A DNA stretch of 61,752 nt from Bacteroidales bacterium. GTDB taxonomy: Bacteria; Bacteroidota; Bacteroidia; Bacteroidales; Muribaculaceae. A model generated the notes under the pieces. It did not search any database. It was not told where the DNA came from and saw only the letters and a list, made by a program, of their open reading frames with translations. The first letter of the stretch is position 1; every line of letters begins with the position of its first letter. Positions 1 through 13,248 of the stretch are shown here, piece after piece. The stretch spans positions 1 to 61,752 of the forward strand of contig JAQXIE010000095.1 of the NCBI GenBank assembly GCA_029007645.1. The letters run 5' to 3'. The position numbers and the translations under genes were made by a program.

Positions 1-623
1 TAATGGAGCTCATGGATGCTGTCGACACTTGGATTCCGCTGCCTCCGCGCGACGTTGATAAGCCCTTCCTGATGCCTGTTGAGGACGTATTCTCGATCAC
101 TGGTCGTGGTACTGTTGCTACAGGTCGTATCGAGGCCGGTCGCGTCAAGGTTGGTGACGAAGTTCAGATCCTCGGCCTCGGCGCTGACAAGAAGTCGGTT
201 GTTACCGGTGTTGAGATGTTCCGCAAGATCCTCGACGAGGGTGAGGCCGGTGATAACGTAGGTCTGCTCCTCCGTGGTATCGACAAGGACGAGATCAAGC
301 GTGGTATGGTTATCTGCCATCCCGGACAGGTTAAGCCTCACGATCACTTCAAGGCTCAGGTTTATATCCTGAAGAAGGAAGAGGGAGGCCGTCACACTCC
401 GTTCCACAACAAGTACCGTCCCCAGTTCTACATCCGTACGCTCGACGTTACCGGTGAGATCAAGCTCCCCGAGGGTGTAGAGATGGTAATGCCCGGTGAT
501 AACGTTGAAATCGACGTTAAGCTCATCACTCCGGTTGCTATGGACAACGGTCTTCGCTTCGCTATCCGCGAGGGTGGTCGTACGGTAGGTTCCGGTCAGA
601 TCACCAGCGTAATCGACGATTAA
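1..623 (+). CDS. tuf: Elongation factor Tu, C-terminal half (5' end cut by window)
   Basis: This is the end of EF-Tu, the GTPase that brings aminoacyl-tRNA to the ribosome A site. The first in-window Met (base 3) is internal: the frame is open to the window edge and the GTPase domain lies outside. What remains is the end of the G domain ([19 protein letters not shown]) plus beta-barrel domains II and III, with conserved stretches such as [32 protein letters not shown] and the C-terminal [16 protein letters not shown]. No frameshift or missing region is seen. tRNA-Trp and secE follow on the same strand, the usual Bacteroidales order. Identity is certain; only the 5' boundary is unknown. Confidence 0.98.
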   Translation, partial: MELMDAVDTWIPLPPRDVDKPFLMPVEDVFSITGRGTVATGRIEAGRVKVGDEVQILGLGADKKSVVTGVEMFRKILDEGEAGDNVGLLLRGIDKDEIKRGMVICHPGQVKPHDHFKAQVYILKKEEGGRHTPFHNKYRPQFYIRTLDVTGEIKLPEGVEMVMPGDNVEIDVKLITPVAMDNGLRFAIREGGRTVGSGQITSVIDD

Positions 624-646
624 TCTGAAGATTGACTATTAAAATG

Positions 647-670
647 GGGGTCTTCGGTCACGAAGACCCC
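647..670 (+). terminator. GC-rich hairpin between tuf and tRNA-Trp
   Basis: A perfect 10-bp stem (GGGGTCTTCG at 647-656, CGAAGACCCC at 661-670) with a 4-base loop ends six bases before the tRNA. No T-run follows, so it may be a weak terminator, or a processing or 3'-end protecting structure separating the tuf mRNA from the tRNA. Confidence 0.55.
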
Positions 671-676
671 TAATAC

Positions 677-752
677 ACGGGAATAGCTCAGTTGGTAGAG
701 CATTGGTCTCCAAAACCAAGGGTCGAGAGTTCGAGTCTTTCTTCCCGTGCCA
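677..752 (+). tRNA. trnW: tRNA-Trp (anticodon CCA)
   Basis: A 76-base cloverleaf. The acceptor arms ACGGGAA (677-683) and TTCCCGT (742-748) pair perfectly, the discriminator is G749, and the CCA end is encoded (750-752). The D arm contains GCTCAGTTGGTAGAGC. The anticodon loop reads CTCCAAA, giving anticodon CCA for tryptophan. The T arm contains GTTCGAGTC. It sits between tuf and secE, its standard place in Bacteroidales, and is probably co-transcribed with secE, whose ATG is 12 bases downstream. Confidence 0.95.
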
Positions 753-764
753 ATTAAAACGAAG

Positions 765-956
765 ATGAAATTATTTAAGGATATCAAGGAATCTTACGAC
801 GAGTTAGTCTATAAGGTTTCCTGGCCGACGCAGAAACAACTTATCAACAGCTCAGTGCTGGTCCTGATAGCTTCCATCATTCTGGCAGTGTTTATCTGGG
901 CCGTTGACAAGGTGTTCTCTCTGCTCATGGAGTTGATATATAGCATAAACTTTTAA
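765..956 (+). CDS. secE: Preprotein translocase subunit SecE
   Basis: A small single-span subunit of the SecYEG translocon in the inner membrane. The 63-residue protein has the SecE signature YDELVYKVSWPTQKQL near its N terminus, followed by one hydrophobic segment (about residues 28-50). I chose ATG 765 because the upstream in-frame GTG at 747 lies inside the tRNA 3' end. nusG starts 21 bases after the stop, so secE-nusG form an operon. Confidence 0.95.
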   Translation: MKLFKDIKESYDELVYKVSWPTQKQLINSSVLVLIASIILAVFIWAVDKVFSLLMELIYSINF

Positions 957-977
957 TCACTTTTAATCGGAATTTCA

Positions 978-1586
978 ATGACTGAAGTCAAGAAGGAGTG
1001 GTACGTATTGCGTGCTGTTTCCGGCAAGGAGGCTAAAGTCAAGGAAGTTCTTGATGCGTCTATCAAGAACACTGACCTTGGCAAGTCTGTGTCGCAGGTA
1101 TTGATTCCGACACAGAAAGTGTACACCACCCGCAATGGCAAAAAGGTGCTGAAGGAGCGTAACCTTTACCCGGGTTATGTATTCGTGGAGCTCATGCTTC
1201 ATCCCGTCCGCAAAGAGGACGAGAAGACGAAGACCGTGAAGATCGAGTACAGAATCTCGGGCGAAGCTATGTACGAACTCCGCAACACAACGAATGTCAT
1301 TGACTTTTTGCGTGGTCGTGCCAAGAACTCGGAGCCTATGGCCCTGAGGGATTCGGAGGTAAAGCGTATGCTTGGAAATGCCGACGAGATGGAGGAGACG
1401 GTAAGCGATACCGTCGAGACCTATATCGTGGGCGAAACCGTCAAGGTGACCTACGGTCCGTTCAACGGTTTCACCGGCACGGTGAAGGAAGTCAACAACG
1501 AGCGGAAGAAGATTGTGGTCGAAGTCAAGATTTTTGGCCGCGGCAACGATCTTACGTTGGAGGTATCCCAAGTGGAGAAGGTGTGA
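978..1586 (+). CDS. nusG: Transcription termination/antitermination factor NusG
   Basis: NusG binds the RNA polymerase clamp and couples transcription to Rho or to the ribosome. The 202-residue protein has an N-terminal NGN domain (WYVLRAVSGKEAKVKE at the start, YPGYVFVEL near residue 64) and a C-terminal KOW domain (GPFNGFTGTVKEVN). It is about 20 residues longer than the E. coli protein; the extra length is a charged stretch in the NGN domain after YVFVEL (about residues 72-95), as is usual in Bacteroidales. It lies between secE and the L11 operon. Confidence 0.97.
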   Translation: MTEVKKEWYVLRAVSGKEAKVKEVLDASIKNTDLGKSVSQVLIPTQKVYTTRNGKKVLKERNLYPGYVFVELMLHPVRKEDEKTKTVKIEYRISGEAMYELRNTTNVIDFLRGRAKNSEPMALRDSEVKRMLGNADEMEETVSDTVETYIVGETVKVTYGPFNGFTGTVKEVNNERKKIVVEVKIFGRGNDLTLEVSQVEKV

Positions 1587-1653
1587 CGGAAATGATGTTA
1601 CGCATTTGAAATTGCACCGGAGCTTCACATAACTACAATTAATTAATAGGACA

Positions 1654-2097
1654 ATGGCAAAAGAGATTGCTGGACAGATCAAATTGCAGATCAAAGGTGG
1701 CGCTGCAAACCCGTCACCGCCAGTCGGCCCCGCACTGGGTTCGAAGGGTATCAACATCATGGAATTTTGCAAGCAATTCAATGCCCGTACCCAGGACAAG
1801 GCAGGCAAGGTTCTTCCTGTAGTCATCACTTACTACACCGACAAGAGCTTTGACTTCGTTGTAAAGACTCCTCCGGTAGCCGTACAGCTCAAGGAGGTTG
1901 CCAAGCTGAAGAGCGGCTCGGCACAGCCTAACCGCAAGAAGGTGGCTGAGATCACCTGGGATCAGGTCAAGACGATTGCACAGGACAAGATGCCGGATTT
2001 GAACTGTTTCACCATAGAGTCCGCCATGCGCATGGTAGCGGGTACTGCCCGCAGCATGGGTATCACCGTTAAAGGGGCATTCCCTGAAAACAACTAA
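1654..2097 (+). CDS. rplK: 50S ribosomal protein L11
   Basis: L11 binds 23S rRNA in the GTPase-associated centre at the base of the L7/L12 stalk. The 147-residue protein has the normal length and carries the conserved N-terminal stretch ([16 protein letters not shown]) and the C-terminal rRNA-binding domain ending in [12 protein letters not shown]. It is separated from nusG by 67 bases and from rplA by 12, so rplK-rplA are co-transcribed. I see no clear L1-binding mimic in the short leader. Confidence 0.97.
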   Translation: MAKEIAGQIKLQIKGGAANPSPPVGPALGSKGINIMEFCKQFNARTQDKAGKVLPVVITYYTDKSFDFVVKTPPVAVQLKEVAKLKSGSAQPNRKKVAEITWDQVKTIAQDKMPDLNCFTIESAMRMVAGTARSMGITVKGAFPENN

Positions 2098-2109
2098 ATC
2101 TTCAAGAAA

Positions 2110-2805
2110 ATGGCAAAACTTACAAAGAATCAGAAGTTAGCTCTGTCGAAGATTGAGCCGGGGAAGGCATATAGCCTTGCGGAAGCAGCGGAGAAGGTGA
2201 AAGAGGTTGCGTTCGAGAAATTCGACGCATCGCTCGACATAGACGTTCGTCTGGGCGTTGACCCCCGTAAGGCCGACCAGATGGTGCGCGGCGTTGTTTC
2301 GCTGCCCCACGGTACCGGTAAGGAGGTTCGCGTGCTGGTAATGTGCGGTCCCGACGCCGAAGCCGCCGCCAAGGAGGCAGGTGCGGACTATGTAGGACTC
2401 GACGAGTACATCCAGAAGATCAAGGACGGATGGACAGACGTTGACGTAATCATCACTCAGCCGTCGGTGATGGGCAAGCTCGGCCCCTTGGGTCGTATCC
2501 TTGGTCCCCGCGGCCTGATGCCTAACCCCAAAAGCGGTACGGTGACTATGGACGTTGCCAAGGCCGTCAAGGAGGTAAAGCAGGGTAAGATTGATTTCAA
2601 GGTGGACAAGACCGGTATCGTTCACGCTTCGATCGGCAAGACTTCGTTCTCGGCCGAGGCAATGCGCGACAATGCCCGCGAGTTCATCAATACACTGATC
2701 AAACTGAAACCGGCCACATCGAAAGGCACCTATATCAAGAGCATTTATCTTTCAAGCACAATGGGCCCCGGCATCAAGATCGAGCCGAAGTCGGTTGCGG
2801 AATAA
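2110..2805 (+). CDS. rplA: 50S ribosomal protein L1
   Basis: L1 forms the mobile stalk near the ribosomal E site and in many bacteria represses its own operon. The 231-residue, normal-length protein carries the family motif [15 protein letters not shown] (about residues 131-145) and the [18 protein letters not shown] region. It overlaps no neighbour. rplJ follows after 20 bases, too short a gap for the long L10-binding leader known from enterobacteria. Confidence 0.97.
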   Translation: MAKLTKNQKLALSKIEPGKAYSLAEAAEKVKEVAFEKFDASLDIDVRLGVDPRKADQMVRGVVSLPHGTGKEVRVLVMCGPDAEAAAKEAGADYVGLDEYIQKIKDGWTDVDVIITQPSVMGKLGPLGRILGPRGLMPNPKSGTVTMDVAKAVKEVKQGKIDFKVDKTGIVHASIGKTSFSAEAMRDNAREFINTLIKLKPATSKGTYIKSIYLSSTMGPGIKIEPKSVAE

Positions 2806-2825
2806 TCTTTAAACACTGAAGAGCA

Positions 2826-3347
2826 ATGAAAAAGGAAGATAAAGCATTAATCATAGAGCATATCGGTGCCGAACTGGCTAATTACAGTTGCGTTTACCTG
2901 ACCACGACATCGGGTCTGAATGCCGAGAAGACCAGCGCCTTGCGCCGTGCCTGCTTCGGAGCAGACATCAAGATGCTGTGCGTCAAGAACACCCTCCTCA
3001 AGAAGGCGTTCGAGGCAAGCGAGACAGACTATTCAGAGTTGTATGACCTTCTCCACGGTGAGACTACCCTTATGCTCAGCAACGTGGGCAACGCGCCTGC
3101 CAAGCTGATCAAGAAGTTCCGCGACAAGAAGGACACTCTTCCCATCCTGAAGGGTGCCTATGTGGAGGAAACTGTGTACGTAGGCGAGGAGCAGTTGGAG
3201 GCTCTGAGCAACATTAAGAGCAAGAACGAACTTATCGCCGACGTTGTGGCTCTGCTGCAGTCGCCCGCGAAGAATGTCGTCAGCGCTCTCCAGAGCGGAG
3301 CTACGAAGCTTCACGGTATCCTGGAGACTCTCTCCAACAAAGAATAA
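2826..3347 (+). CDS. rplJ: 50S ribosomal protein L10
   Basis: L10 anchors the L7/L12 dimers to the ribosomal stalk. The protein has 173 residues, with an N-terminal rRNA/L11-binding domain (YSCVYLTTTSGLNAEKTSALRR) and the C-terminal helix that receives L7/L12 (SALQSGATKLHGILETL). It is 36 bases ahead of rplL, so the two are translated from one message. Identity rests on family motifs and on its place between rplA and rplL. Confidence 0.97.
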   Translation: MKKEDKALIIEHIGAELANYSCVYLTTTSGLNAEKTSALRRACFGADIKMLCVKNTLLKKAFEASETDYSELYDLLHGETTLMLSNVGNAPAKLIKKFRDKKDTLPILKGAYVEETVYVGEEQLEALSNIKSKNELIADVVALLQSPAKNVVSALQSGATKLHGILETLSNKE

Positions 3348-3383
3348 TCATCATCAGTAAAAAATTAAAAAAGAAATACGAAA

Positions 3384-3758
3384 ATGGCAGATTTGAAAGC
3401 ATTTGCAGAGCAGCTTGTTAACCTCACCGTAAAGGAAGTGAACGAACTGGCTGAGATCCTGAAGAACGAGTATGGCATCGAGCCCGCTGCTGCTGCAGTA
3501 GCAGTAGCTGCTGGTCCCGCAGCTGGCGCAGCAGCCGCTGAGGAAAAAAGTGAATTCGACGTTATCCTGAAAGCTGCCGGCGCTTCCAAGCTGGCTGTTG
3601 TTAAGCTCGTTAAGGAGCTCACAGGCCTGGGCCTCAAGGAGGCTAAGGAACTCGTCGACGGCGCTCCGAGCACCGTTAAGGAGGCTCTTCCCAAGGCTGA
3701 GGCCGAGGGCATGAAGAAGCAGCTCGAAGAGGCTGGCGCTGAAGTTGAACTCAAATAA
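3384..3758 (+). CDS. rplL: 50S ribosomal protein L7/L12
   Basis: The multi-copy stalk protein that recruits translation GTPases. The 124-residue protein shows the N-terminal dimerisation domain ([16 protein letters not shown]), a flexible Ala-rich hinge (about residues 35-52) and the globular C-terminal domain ([35 protein letters not shown]). A 275-base spacer containing two hairpins separates it from rpoB, so the relative output of ribosomal protein and polymerase is probably set there. Confidence 0.97.
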   Translation: MADLKAFAEQLVNLTVKEVNELAEILKNEYGIEPAAAAVAVAAGPAAGAAAAEEKSEFDVILKAAGASKLAVVKLVKELTGLGLKEAKELVDGAPSTVKEALPKAEAEGMKKQLEEAGAEVELK

Positions 3759-3780
3759 GAGAATACACACTGGCTAAAGA

Positions 3781-3814
3781 GGTTAGGAACGCCGTATTCG
3801 GAGCGTTCTTAACC
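3781..3814 (+). terminator. Candidate attenuator hairpin between rplL and rpoB
   Basis: A 12-bp stem with one G-T pair (GGTTAGGAACGC at 3781-3792 with GCGTTCTTAACC at 3803-3814), followed by the T-rich ATTTATTCTCT. Flanking sequence (AGAGAATA just after the rplL stop, TATTCTCT at 3819-3826) can extend the pairing. It stands where enterobacteria have a partial terminator or RNase III site reducing rpoBC relative to rplJL. Function here is inference. Confidence 0.55.
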
Positions 3815-3826
3815 TATTTATTCTCT

Positions 3827-3854
3827 ATCATCGATGCCCCCTGGTGTCGATGAT
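3827..3854 (+). terminator. Second hairpin upstream of rpoB
   Basis: The arms ATCATCGA (3827-3834) and TCGATGAT (3847-3854) pair and can be extended inward through two wobble and two GC pairs, to a CCCT loop. T-runs (TTTTTTTAG, CTTTTTTTAG) follow 20-40 bases later, not directly. It may be part of the same attenuation region. Confidence 0.35.
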
Positions 3855-3968
3855 TACGCATGATTATATGATTCTTGTGTTTTTTTAGCTTTTTTTAGCC
3901 TGACACGGCATCATATTAGTCATTCCTCTTTCCCATCCCATTATCCCCGGCTCCAGAAGCTTTTACAG

Positions 3969-3999
3969 TTTTTAGAAAACGATACCTACTTTACCTTCG
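3969..3999 (+). promoter_or_regulatory. Weak candidate rpoB promoter
   Basis: TTTT (3969-3972), 19 bases, then TACCTTCG (3992-3999), one mismatch from TAnnTTTG, 34 bases before the rpoB ATG. It would allow rpoBC transcription independent of the ribosomal genes. Box match is only partial. Confidence 0.35.
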
Positions 4000-4033
4000 C
4001 AGGTCGGGGTGATTATGTTTTAAATCCCATCAA

Positions 4034-7000
4034 ATGTCAGTAAATTTAACCGAAAAACCGCGTGTAAACTTCGCGTCGATTAAAAATCCACTGCCTTTTC
4101 CGGATTTCCTGGACATACAGCTCAAGTCGTTCCGCGACTTCCTGCAGCTGGACACTCCTCCGGAGCAGCGCAAGAACCAGGGATTATACAAGGTGTTCGC
4201 CGAAAATTTCCCCATCGCCGACACCCGCAACAATTTCGTTCTCGAATTTCTTGATTACTACATCGATCCGCCACGCTACTCCATCGATGAGTGCCTGCAC
4301 CGCGGTCTGACCTACAGTGTGCCTCTCAAGGCCAAGCTGAAGCTCTACTGCACCGATCCCGATCATGAGGATTTCGAGACCTCGTTCCAGGATGTATATC
4401 TTGGCACGATCCCGTATATGACCGAACAGGGTACGTTCATCATCAACGGCGCCGAGCGTGTCGTCGTTTCGCAGCTGCATCGTTCCCCTGGCGTGTTTTT
4501 CGGCAACAGCACTCATGCCAACGGCACGAAGCTGTATTCGGCCCGTATCATTCCCTTCCGCGGCAGCTGGATCGAGTTTGCCACGGACATCAACAACGTG
4601 ATGTACGCCTATATCGACCGTAAGAAGAAGCTCCCCGTCACCACGCTGCTGCGTGCCATCGGGTTCGAGTCCGACAAGGACATCGTCGAGATCTTCGATC
4701 TGGCCGAGGAAATTACTGTCAACAAGACCAACCTCTCGAAGGTGATAGGCCGCAAGCTGGCCGGTCGCGTCATGCGCAGCACGCACGAGGATTTCGTGGA
4801 CCCCGATACCGGCGAGGTATCCTCCATGGAACGTAACATCGTGATCGTGGAGCGCGGCAAGGAGATCACCGAAGAGAATATGGAAGCCATCCTGGAGAGC
4901 GGCGTCAAAACTATCCTGCTCGAAAAGGAGGGTGTCGCTTCCAACGACTACAGCATAATCTTCAACACTCTGCAGCGCGATATGTCCAACTCCGAAACGG
5001 AGGCGGTCACTTACATCTATCGACAGCTGCGCAACGCCGATCCACCGGATGCAGCTTCGGCGCGCGAGGTGATTCAGAGCCTCTTCTTCTCCGAGAAGCG
5101 TTATGACCTGGGCGAGGTAGGCCGCTACCGTATCAATAAGAAGCTCGGTCTCGACACTCCGATGGATGTGAAGGTGCTGACGCGCGAGGACATTATCGCC
5201 ATCATCAAATATCTGATCGGTCTGATCAACGCCAAGAGCGAGGTCGACGATATCGACCACCTCAGCAACCGCCGTGTCCGCACGGTCGGCGAGCAGCTCT
5301 ACAACCAGTTCGGCGTCGGCCTGGCCCGCATCGCACGTTCCATCCGCGAGAAGATGAACGTCCGCGACAACGAGGTGTTCAAGCCCATCGACCTGATCAA
5401 CGCCAAGACTATTTCGGCCGTTATCAACACGTTCTTCGGAACGAACGCGCTGTCGCAGTTCATGGACCAGACCAACCCTTTGGCCGAGATCACGCACAAG
5501 CGCCGTATGTCGGCCCTGGGTCCCGGCGGTCTGTCGCGTGACCGCGCCGGTTTCGAGGTGCGAGACGTGCACTACACCCACTACGGACGCCTTTGTCCTA
5601 TCGAGACCCCTGAAGGTCCCAACATCGGTCTGATCTCGTCGCTCTGTGTTTATGCCAAGATCAACAACCTCGGTTTCATCGAGACTCCCTACCGCAAGGT
5701 GGAGAACGGCAAGGTCGATCTCGACAACGACCACGTTGTCTACATGACCGCCGAGATCGAGGAGGGCAAGACCATCGCCCAGGGCAACGCGCCTGTCAAC
5801 GATGACGGTACGTTTATCGATAATAAGGTCAAGGCCCGTCTGGAGGCCGACTTCCCGATCGTGGCTCCCGAGGAGCTCGACCTGATGGATGTGTCGCCTC
5901 TGCAGATCGCTTCGATCGCCGCATCGCTGATTCCGTTCCTGGAGCACGACGATGCAAACCGCGCGCTGATGGGATCGAACATGATGCGTCAGGCTGTGCC
6001 TCTGCTGCGCAGCGAGGCGCCCATCGTCGGCACCGGTATCGAGGGCCAGTTGATCCGCGACTCCCGTACGCAGATCATGGCCGAGGGCCCGGGTGTCGTA
6101 GAGTTTGTCGACGCTACCGAGATCCGTATCAAGTACGACCGCACCGAGGACGAGGAGTTCGTACAGTTCGAACCCGCTACCAAGGTCTACAAAATAGCCA
6201 AATTCCGCCGTACCAACCAGGGTACCACCATCGACCTGCGTCCTATCTGCGACAAGGGTCAGCGTGTGGAGAAGGGCGACATTCTGACTGAGGGCTACAG
6301 CACCGAGAAAGGTGAGCTGGCTCTGGGTCGCAACCTGAAAGTGGCCTTCATGCCCTGGAAGGGTTACAACTACGAGGATGCCATCGTGCTCAACGAGCGC
6401 ATGGTCCGTGAGGATATCCTGACATCGGTCCATGTCGACGAGTACAGTCTGGAGGTCCGCGAGACCAAGCGCGGTATGGAGGAGCTTACTTCCGATATCC
6501 CCAATGTGAGCGAGGACGCCACCAAGGATCTCGACGAGCGCGGTATAATCCGTGTCGGCGCCTACGTGGTGCCCGGCGACATCATGATCGGTAAGATCAC
6601 GCCTAAGGGCGAGAGCGATCCGACCCCCGAGGAGAAACTGCTCCGCGCCATCTTCGGTGACAAGGCCGGCGACGTCAAGGACGCTTCGCTCAAGGCCACT
6701 CCGTCGCTCAAGGGCGTCGTGATCGGCACAAGCCTCTTCAGCAAGGCCACCAAGAAGAAGAGCGGCAAGAACAGCACCAACGCCCAGCTCCCCATCCTCG
6801 ACGAGGAATACGAGGAGAAGCAGGCCGAACTGCTCGACCTGATGGTCAGCAAGCTCCGCACCTTGCTCAAGGGACACGTGTCGCAGGGTGTCAAGGACTA
6901 TATCGGCGTCGACATCGTGCCTGCCGGAAGTTCCTTCGACAATATCGACTTCAAGTCGCCCGAGGTGATCGATTACGAGACTGTCCACATTTCCAACTGG

Positions 7001-7858
7001 ACCGAGGACGAGCGTGTCAACAAGATGGTCGGCGAGCTGATCACCAACTACATGCGTAAGTCGAAAGAGATCGATTCCGAGCTGCGCCGCAAGAAGTTCG
7101 ACATCACCATCGGCGACGAGTTGCCTTCGGGCATCATGCAGATGGCCAAGGTATACATCGCCAAGAAGCGTAAGATCGGTGTCGGTGACAAGATGGCCGG
7201 CCGCCACGGTAACAAGGGTATCGTGTCGCGCGTGGTACGTCAGGAGGACATGCCGTTCCTGGAGGACGGAACGCCTGTCGATATCTGTCTGAACCCGCTG
7301 GGTGTGCCTTCGCGAATGAACCTGGGACAGATCTTCGAGACCGTACTGGGATGGGCCGGCCGCGAGCTGGGCGAGAAATTCGCCACGCCTATCTTCGACG
7401 GCGCGAGTCTCGACGACCTGAACGAATGGACCGACAAGGCCGGTCTGCCGCGCTACGGCAAGACTTACCTTTACGATGGCGGCACGGGCGACCGTTTCGA
7501 CCAGCCCGCCACCGTGGGTGTGATCTACATGCTGAAGCTGGGCCACATGGTCGAGGACAAGATGCATGCACGTTCCATCGGTCCCTACTCGCTGATCACG
7601 CAGCAGCCTCTGGGTGGTAAAGCCCAGTTCGGCGGCCAGCGTTTCGGAGAGATGGAGGTATGGGCGCTCGAGGCATTCGGCGCCGCACATATCCTGCAGG
7701 AGATCCTGACCATCAAGTCCGACGACGTGGTGGGCCGCAGCAAGGCTTACGAGGCTATCGTCAAGGGCGATCCCATGCCCACTCCGGGTATTCCCGAGTC
7801 GCTCAACGTGCTTCTGCACGAGCTCCGCGGTCTCGGCCTGAGCATCACCCTCGATTAA
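4034..7858 (+). CDS. rpoB: DNA-directed RNA polymerase subunit beta
   Basis: The catalytic beta subunit. At 1,274 residues it has the usual Bacteroidota length and is complete. The rifampicin pocket (about residues 472-500) reads [10 protein letters not shown] then [16 protein letters not shown], with the residues that matter for drug binding in the sensitive-type state. Further conserved blocks are [16 protein letters not shown], the [17 protein letters not shown] region and the C-terminal [20 protein letters not shown]. rpoC starts 24 bases after the stop, so the two are co-transcribed. The very long open frame on the opposite strand is a composition shadow. Confidence 0.99.
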   Translation: MSVNLTEKPRVNFASIKNPLPFPDFLDIQLKSFRDFLQLDTPPEQRKNQGLYKVFAENFPIADTRNNFVLEFLDYYIDPPRYSIDECLHRGLTYSVPLKAKLKLYCTDPDHEDFETSFQDVYLGTIPYMTEQGTFIINGAERVVVSQLHRSPGVFFGNSTHANGTKLYSARIIPFRGSWIEFATDINNVMYAYIDRKKKLPVTTLLRAIGFESDKDIVEIFDLAEEITVNKTNLSKVIGRKLAGRVMRSTHEDFVDPDTGEVSSMERNIVIVERGKEITEENMEAILESGVKTILLEKEGVASNDYSIIFNTLQRDMSNSETEAVTYIYRQLRNADPPDAASAREVIQSLFFSEKRYDLGEVGRYRINKKLGLDTPMDVKVLTREDIIAIIKYLIGLINAKSEVDDIDHLSNRRVRTVGEQLYNQFGVGLARIARSIREKMNVRDNEVFKPIDLINAKTISAVINTFFGTNALSQFMDQTNPLAEITHKRRMSALGPGGLSRDRAGFEVRDVHYTHYGRLCPIETPEGPNIGLISSLCVYAKINNLGFIETPYRKVENGKVDLDNDHVVYMTAEIEEGKTIAQGNAPVNDDGTFIDNKVKARLEADFPIVAPEELDLMDVSPLQIASIAASLIPFLEHDDANRALMGSNMMRQAVPLLRSEAPIVGTGIEGQLIRDSRTQIMAEGPGVVEFVDATEIRIKYDRTEDEEFVQFEPATKVYKIAKFRRTNQGTTIDLRPICDKGQRVEKGDILTEGYSTEKGELALGRNLKVAFMPWKGYNYEDAIVLNERMVREDILTSVHVDEYSLEVRETKRGMEELTSDIPNVSEDATKDLDERGIIRVGAYVVPGDIMIGKITPKGESDPTPEEKLLRAIFGDKAGDVKDASLKATPSLKGVVIGTSLFSKATKKKSGKNSTNAQLPILDEEYEEKQAELLDLMVSKLRTLLKGHVSQGVKDYIGVDIVPAGSSFDNIDFKSPEVIDYETVHISNWTEDERVNKMVGELITNYMRKSKEIDSELRRKKFDITIGDELPSGIMQMAKVYIAKKRKIGVGDKMAGRHGNKGIVSRVVRQEDMPFLEDGTPVDICLNPLGVPSRMNLGQIFETVLGWAGRELGEKFATPIFDGASLDDLNEWTDKAGLPRYGKTYLYDGGTGDRFDQPATVGVIYMLKLGHMVEDKMHARSIGPYSLITQQPLGGKAQFGGQRFGEMEVWALEAFGAAHILQEILTIKSDDVVGRSKAYEAIVKGDPMPTPGIPESLNVLLHELRGLGLSITLD

Positions 7859-7882
7859 TAAGTTTGGAACAAGTTAGAAAAC

Positions 7883-12190
<4,308 letters not shown>

Positions 12191-12216
12191 TCCCCACGGA
12201 TTACTGATATGAATTA

Positions 12217-12248
12217 GAGGGGGCCGGCGCTACAGCGTCGGCCCCCTC
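12217..12248 (+). terminator. rpoBC terminator hairpin
   Basis: A very GC-rich 14-bp stem with one G-T pair (GAGGGGGCCGGCGC at 12217-12230, GCGTCGGCCCCCTC at 12235-12248), 26 bases after the rpoC stop. No T-run follows, as is common in Bacteroidota terminators. The remaining 200 bases to luxS hold only candidate promoters. Confidence 0.75.
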
Positions 12249-12456
12249 ACGATTCCACTATAAACTATATCTAACAAAACTTTCGACAGCGTTTTCTCAC
12301 GAAACCGATGCCGATTTCCATATTGCTTACCTTCATAACGTCGTGTTTTCCCTATGGTTGCCCGGTTTAATCTTAATTTGCAGATTTAACAGTATTCCCT
12401 TCGTTCGGGACCTTCAAATGTGAAAAAATTACATTTGCCGCCGGCATCGAATTGTT

Positions 12457-12488
12457 TTTGACGTTTTCAGCGGGATTTATTAACTTTG
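12457..12488 (+). promoter_or_regulatory. luxS promoter (near-leaderless)
   Basis: TTTG (12457-12460), 20 bases, TAACTTTG (12481-12488): an exact Bacteroidales-type match. The -7 box ends only 9 bases before the luxS ATG, so the leader would be about five bases. A second candidate lies upstream (TTCG at 12404-12407, 22 bases, TACATTTG at 12430-12437) and would give a normal leader of about 55 bases. Confidence 0.55.
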
Positions 12489-12497
12489 ACTTTTGAT

Positions 12498-12968
12498 ATG
12501 GAAAAGATAGCGAGTTTTACGATAAATCATCTGGTGCTCGAGCCGGGCATCTATGTGTCACGGCGAGACCGGACCCCCGCCGGAGATGTATTGACCACCT
12601 TCGACATCCGCATGACGCGCCCGAATCGCGAAGAGGCTCTGACGCCGCGTGCCCTTCATGCCATGGAACATTTGGCTGCCACATTTCTGCGCAACCATCC
12701 TCAGTGGAAGGAGCGTGTGGTATATTGGGGCCCCATGGGCTGTTGCACGGGCAATTATCTGATAATGCAGGGCGAGCTGGAGAGCGCCGACATATTGCAG
12801 CTGGTGCGCGAGACCATGAAATTCGTATCCGAATTCGAAGGCGATGTCCCCGGAGCGACGCCGCGCGACTGCGGAAACTATTCCTTCATGGATCTTCCCG
12901 CCGCCCGCCTGGCAGCCGCTCGCTACCTGGCCGAACTCCAAAATCCGGTCATGGTATATCCCGAATAA
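12498..12968 (+). CDS. luxS: S-ribosylhomocysteine lyase LuxS
   Basis: LuxS splits S-ribosylhomocysteine into homocysteine and DPD, the precursor of autoinducer AI-2, in the activated methyl cycle. The 156-residue protein shows the metal-binding HAMEH motif (HxxEH, about residues 53-57), the catalytic-cysteine segment GPMGCCTGNY and a conserved DCGNYSFMDL region. I prefer ATG 12498 over the in-frame TTG 12486 because the TTG lies inside the promoter -7 box. The gene is monocistronic, with a promoter ahead and a hairpin terminator behind. No other methyl-cycle gene is nearby. Confidence 0.95.
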   Translation: MEKIASFTINHLVLEPGIYVSRRDRTPAGDVLTTFDIRMTRPNREEALTPRALHAMEHLAATFLRNHPQWKERVVYWGPMGCCTGNYLIMQGELESADILQLVRETMKFVSEFEGDVPGATPRDCGNYSFMDLPAARLAAARYLAELQNPVMVYPE

Positions 12969-12989
12969 TCAATCTCTTTATGAGAAATA

Positions 12990-13015
12990 GACACCGGCAT
13001 CATAGGTGTCTTTTG
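12990..13015 (+). terminator. luxS terminator
   Basis: GACACC (12990-12995) pairs with GGTGTC (13005-13010) across a 9-base loop, followed by TTTTG. The T-run overlaps the -33 box of the next promoter. Confidence 0.6.
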
Positions 13016-13042
13016 TCATATTTGCAAAATTATGTAATTTTG
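13012..13042 (+). promoter_or_regulatory. Promoter of the cobalamin-riboswitch transcript
   Basis: TTTG (13012-13015), 19 bases, TAATTTTG (13035-13042). Box and spacing fit the Bacteroidales consensus. It overlaps the luxS terminator tail and the 5' edge of the riboswitch, so the RNA may start within the first bases of the P1 stem as drawn below. Confidence 0.55.
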
Positions 13043-13201
13043 CAGGTGCAGACAGTGTCGTTATCGACATAATTGGGAATGGGGTGAGAATCCCCAACAG
13101 TCCCGCTGCTGTGAGTTTCCGTAACAACCGGCGGTAACAGCCACTGGGCCGACAGGTCTGGGAAGGCACTCCGGTTTGGAAGCGAGTCAGAAGACCTGCT
13201 G
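13042..13201 (+). ncRNA. Cobalamin (B12) riboswitch
   Basis: The core consensus of the adenosylcobalamin class is present: GGGAATGGGGTGAGAATCCCC then ACAG-CCCGCTGCTGTGA (about 13076-13114), GCCACTGGG (13139-13147), GGTCTGGGAAGGC (13156-13168) and GAGTCAGAAGACCTGC (13184-13199). GCAGGT (13042-13047) can close with ACCTGC (13194-13199) as P1. It ends about 48 bases before the btuB ATG. Binding of B12 is expected to lower expression of the receptor gene that follows. Whether control acts on termination or translation is not evident: I see no T-run terminator before the ATG. Confidence 0.93.
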
Positions 13202-13248
13202 CTGCATATTTAGATGATATAGATCCTGCGAGGACGGGATATTAGATT

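Noticed and set aside
747-764. GTG start for secE inside the tRNA-Trp gene
   Set aside because: Would place coding sequence in the mature tRNA 3' end; ATG 765 gives a normal SecE N terminus.
4184-7819. 1,211-codon open frame on the minus strand opposite rpoB
   Set aside because: Codon-composition shadow of a GC-rich gene; its sequence is low-complexity (His/Leu/Val/Asp-rich) with no family features, while the plus strand encodes complete RpoB.
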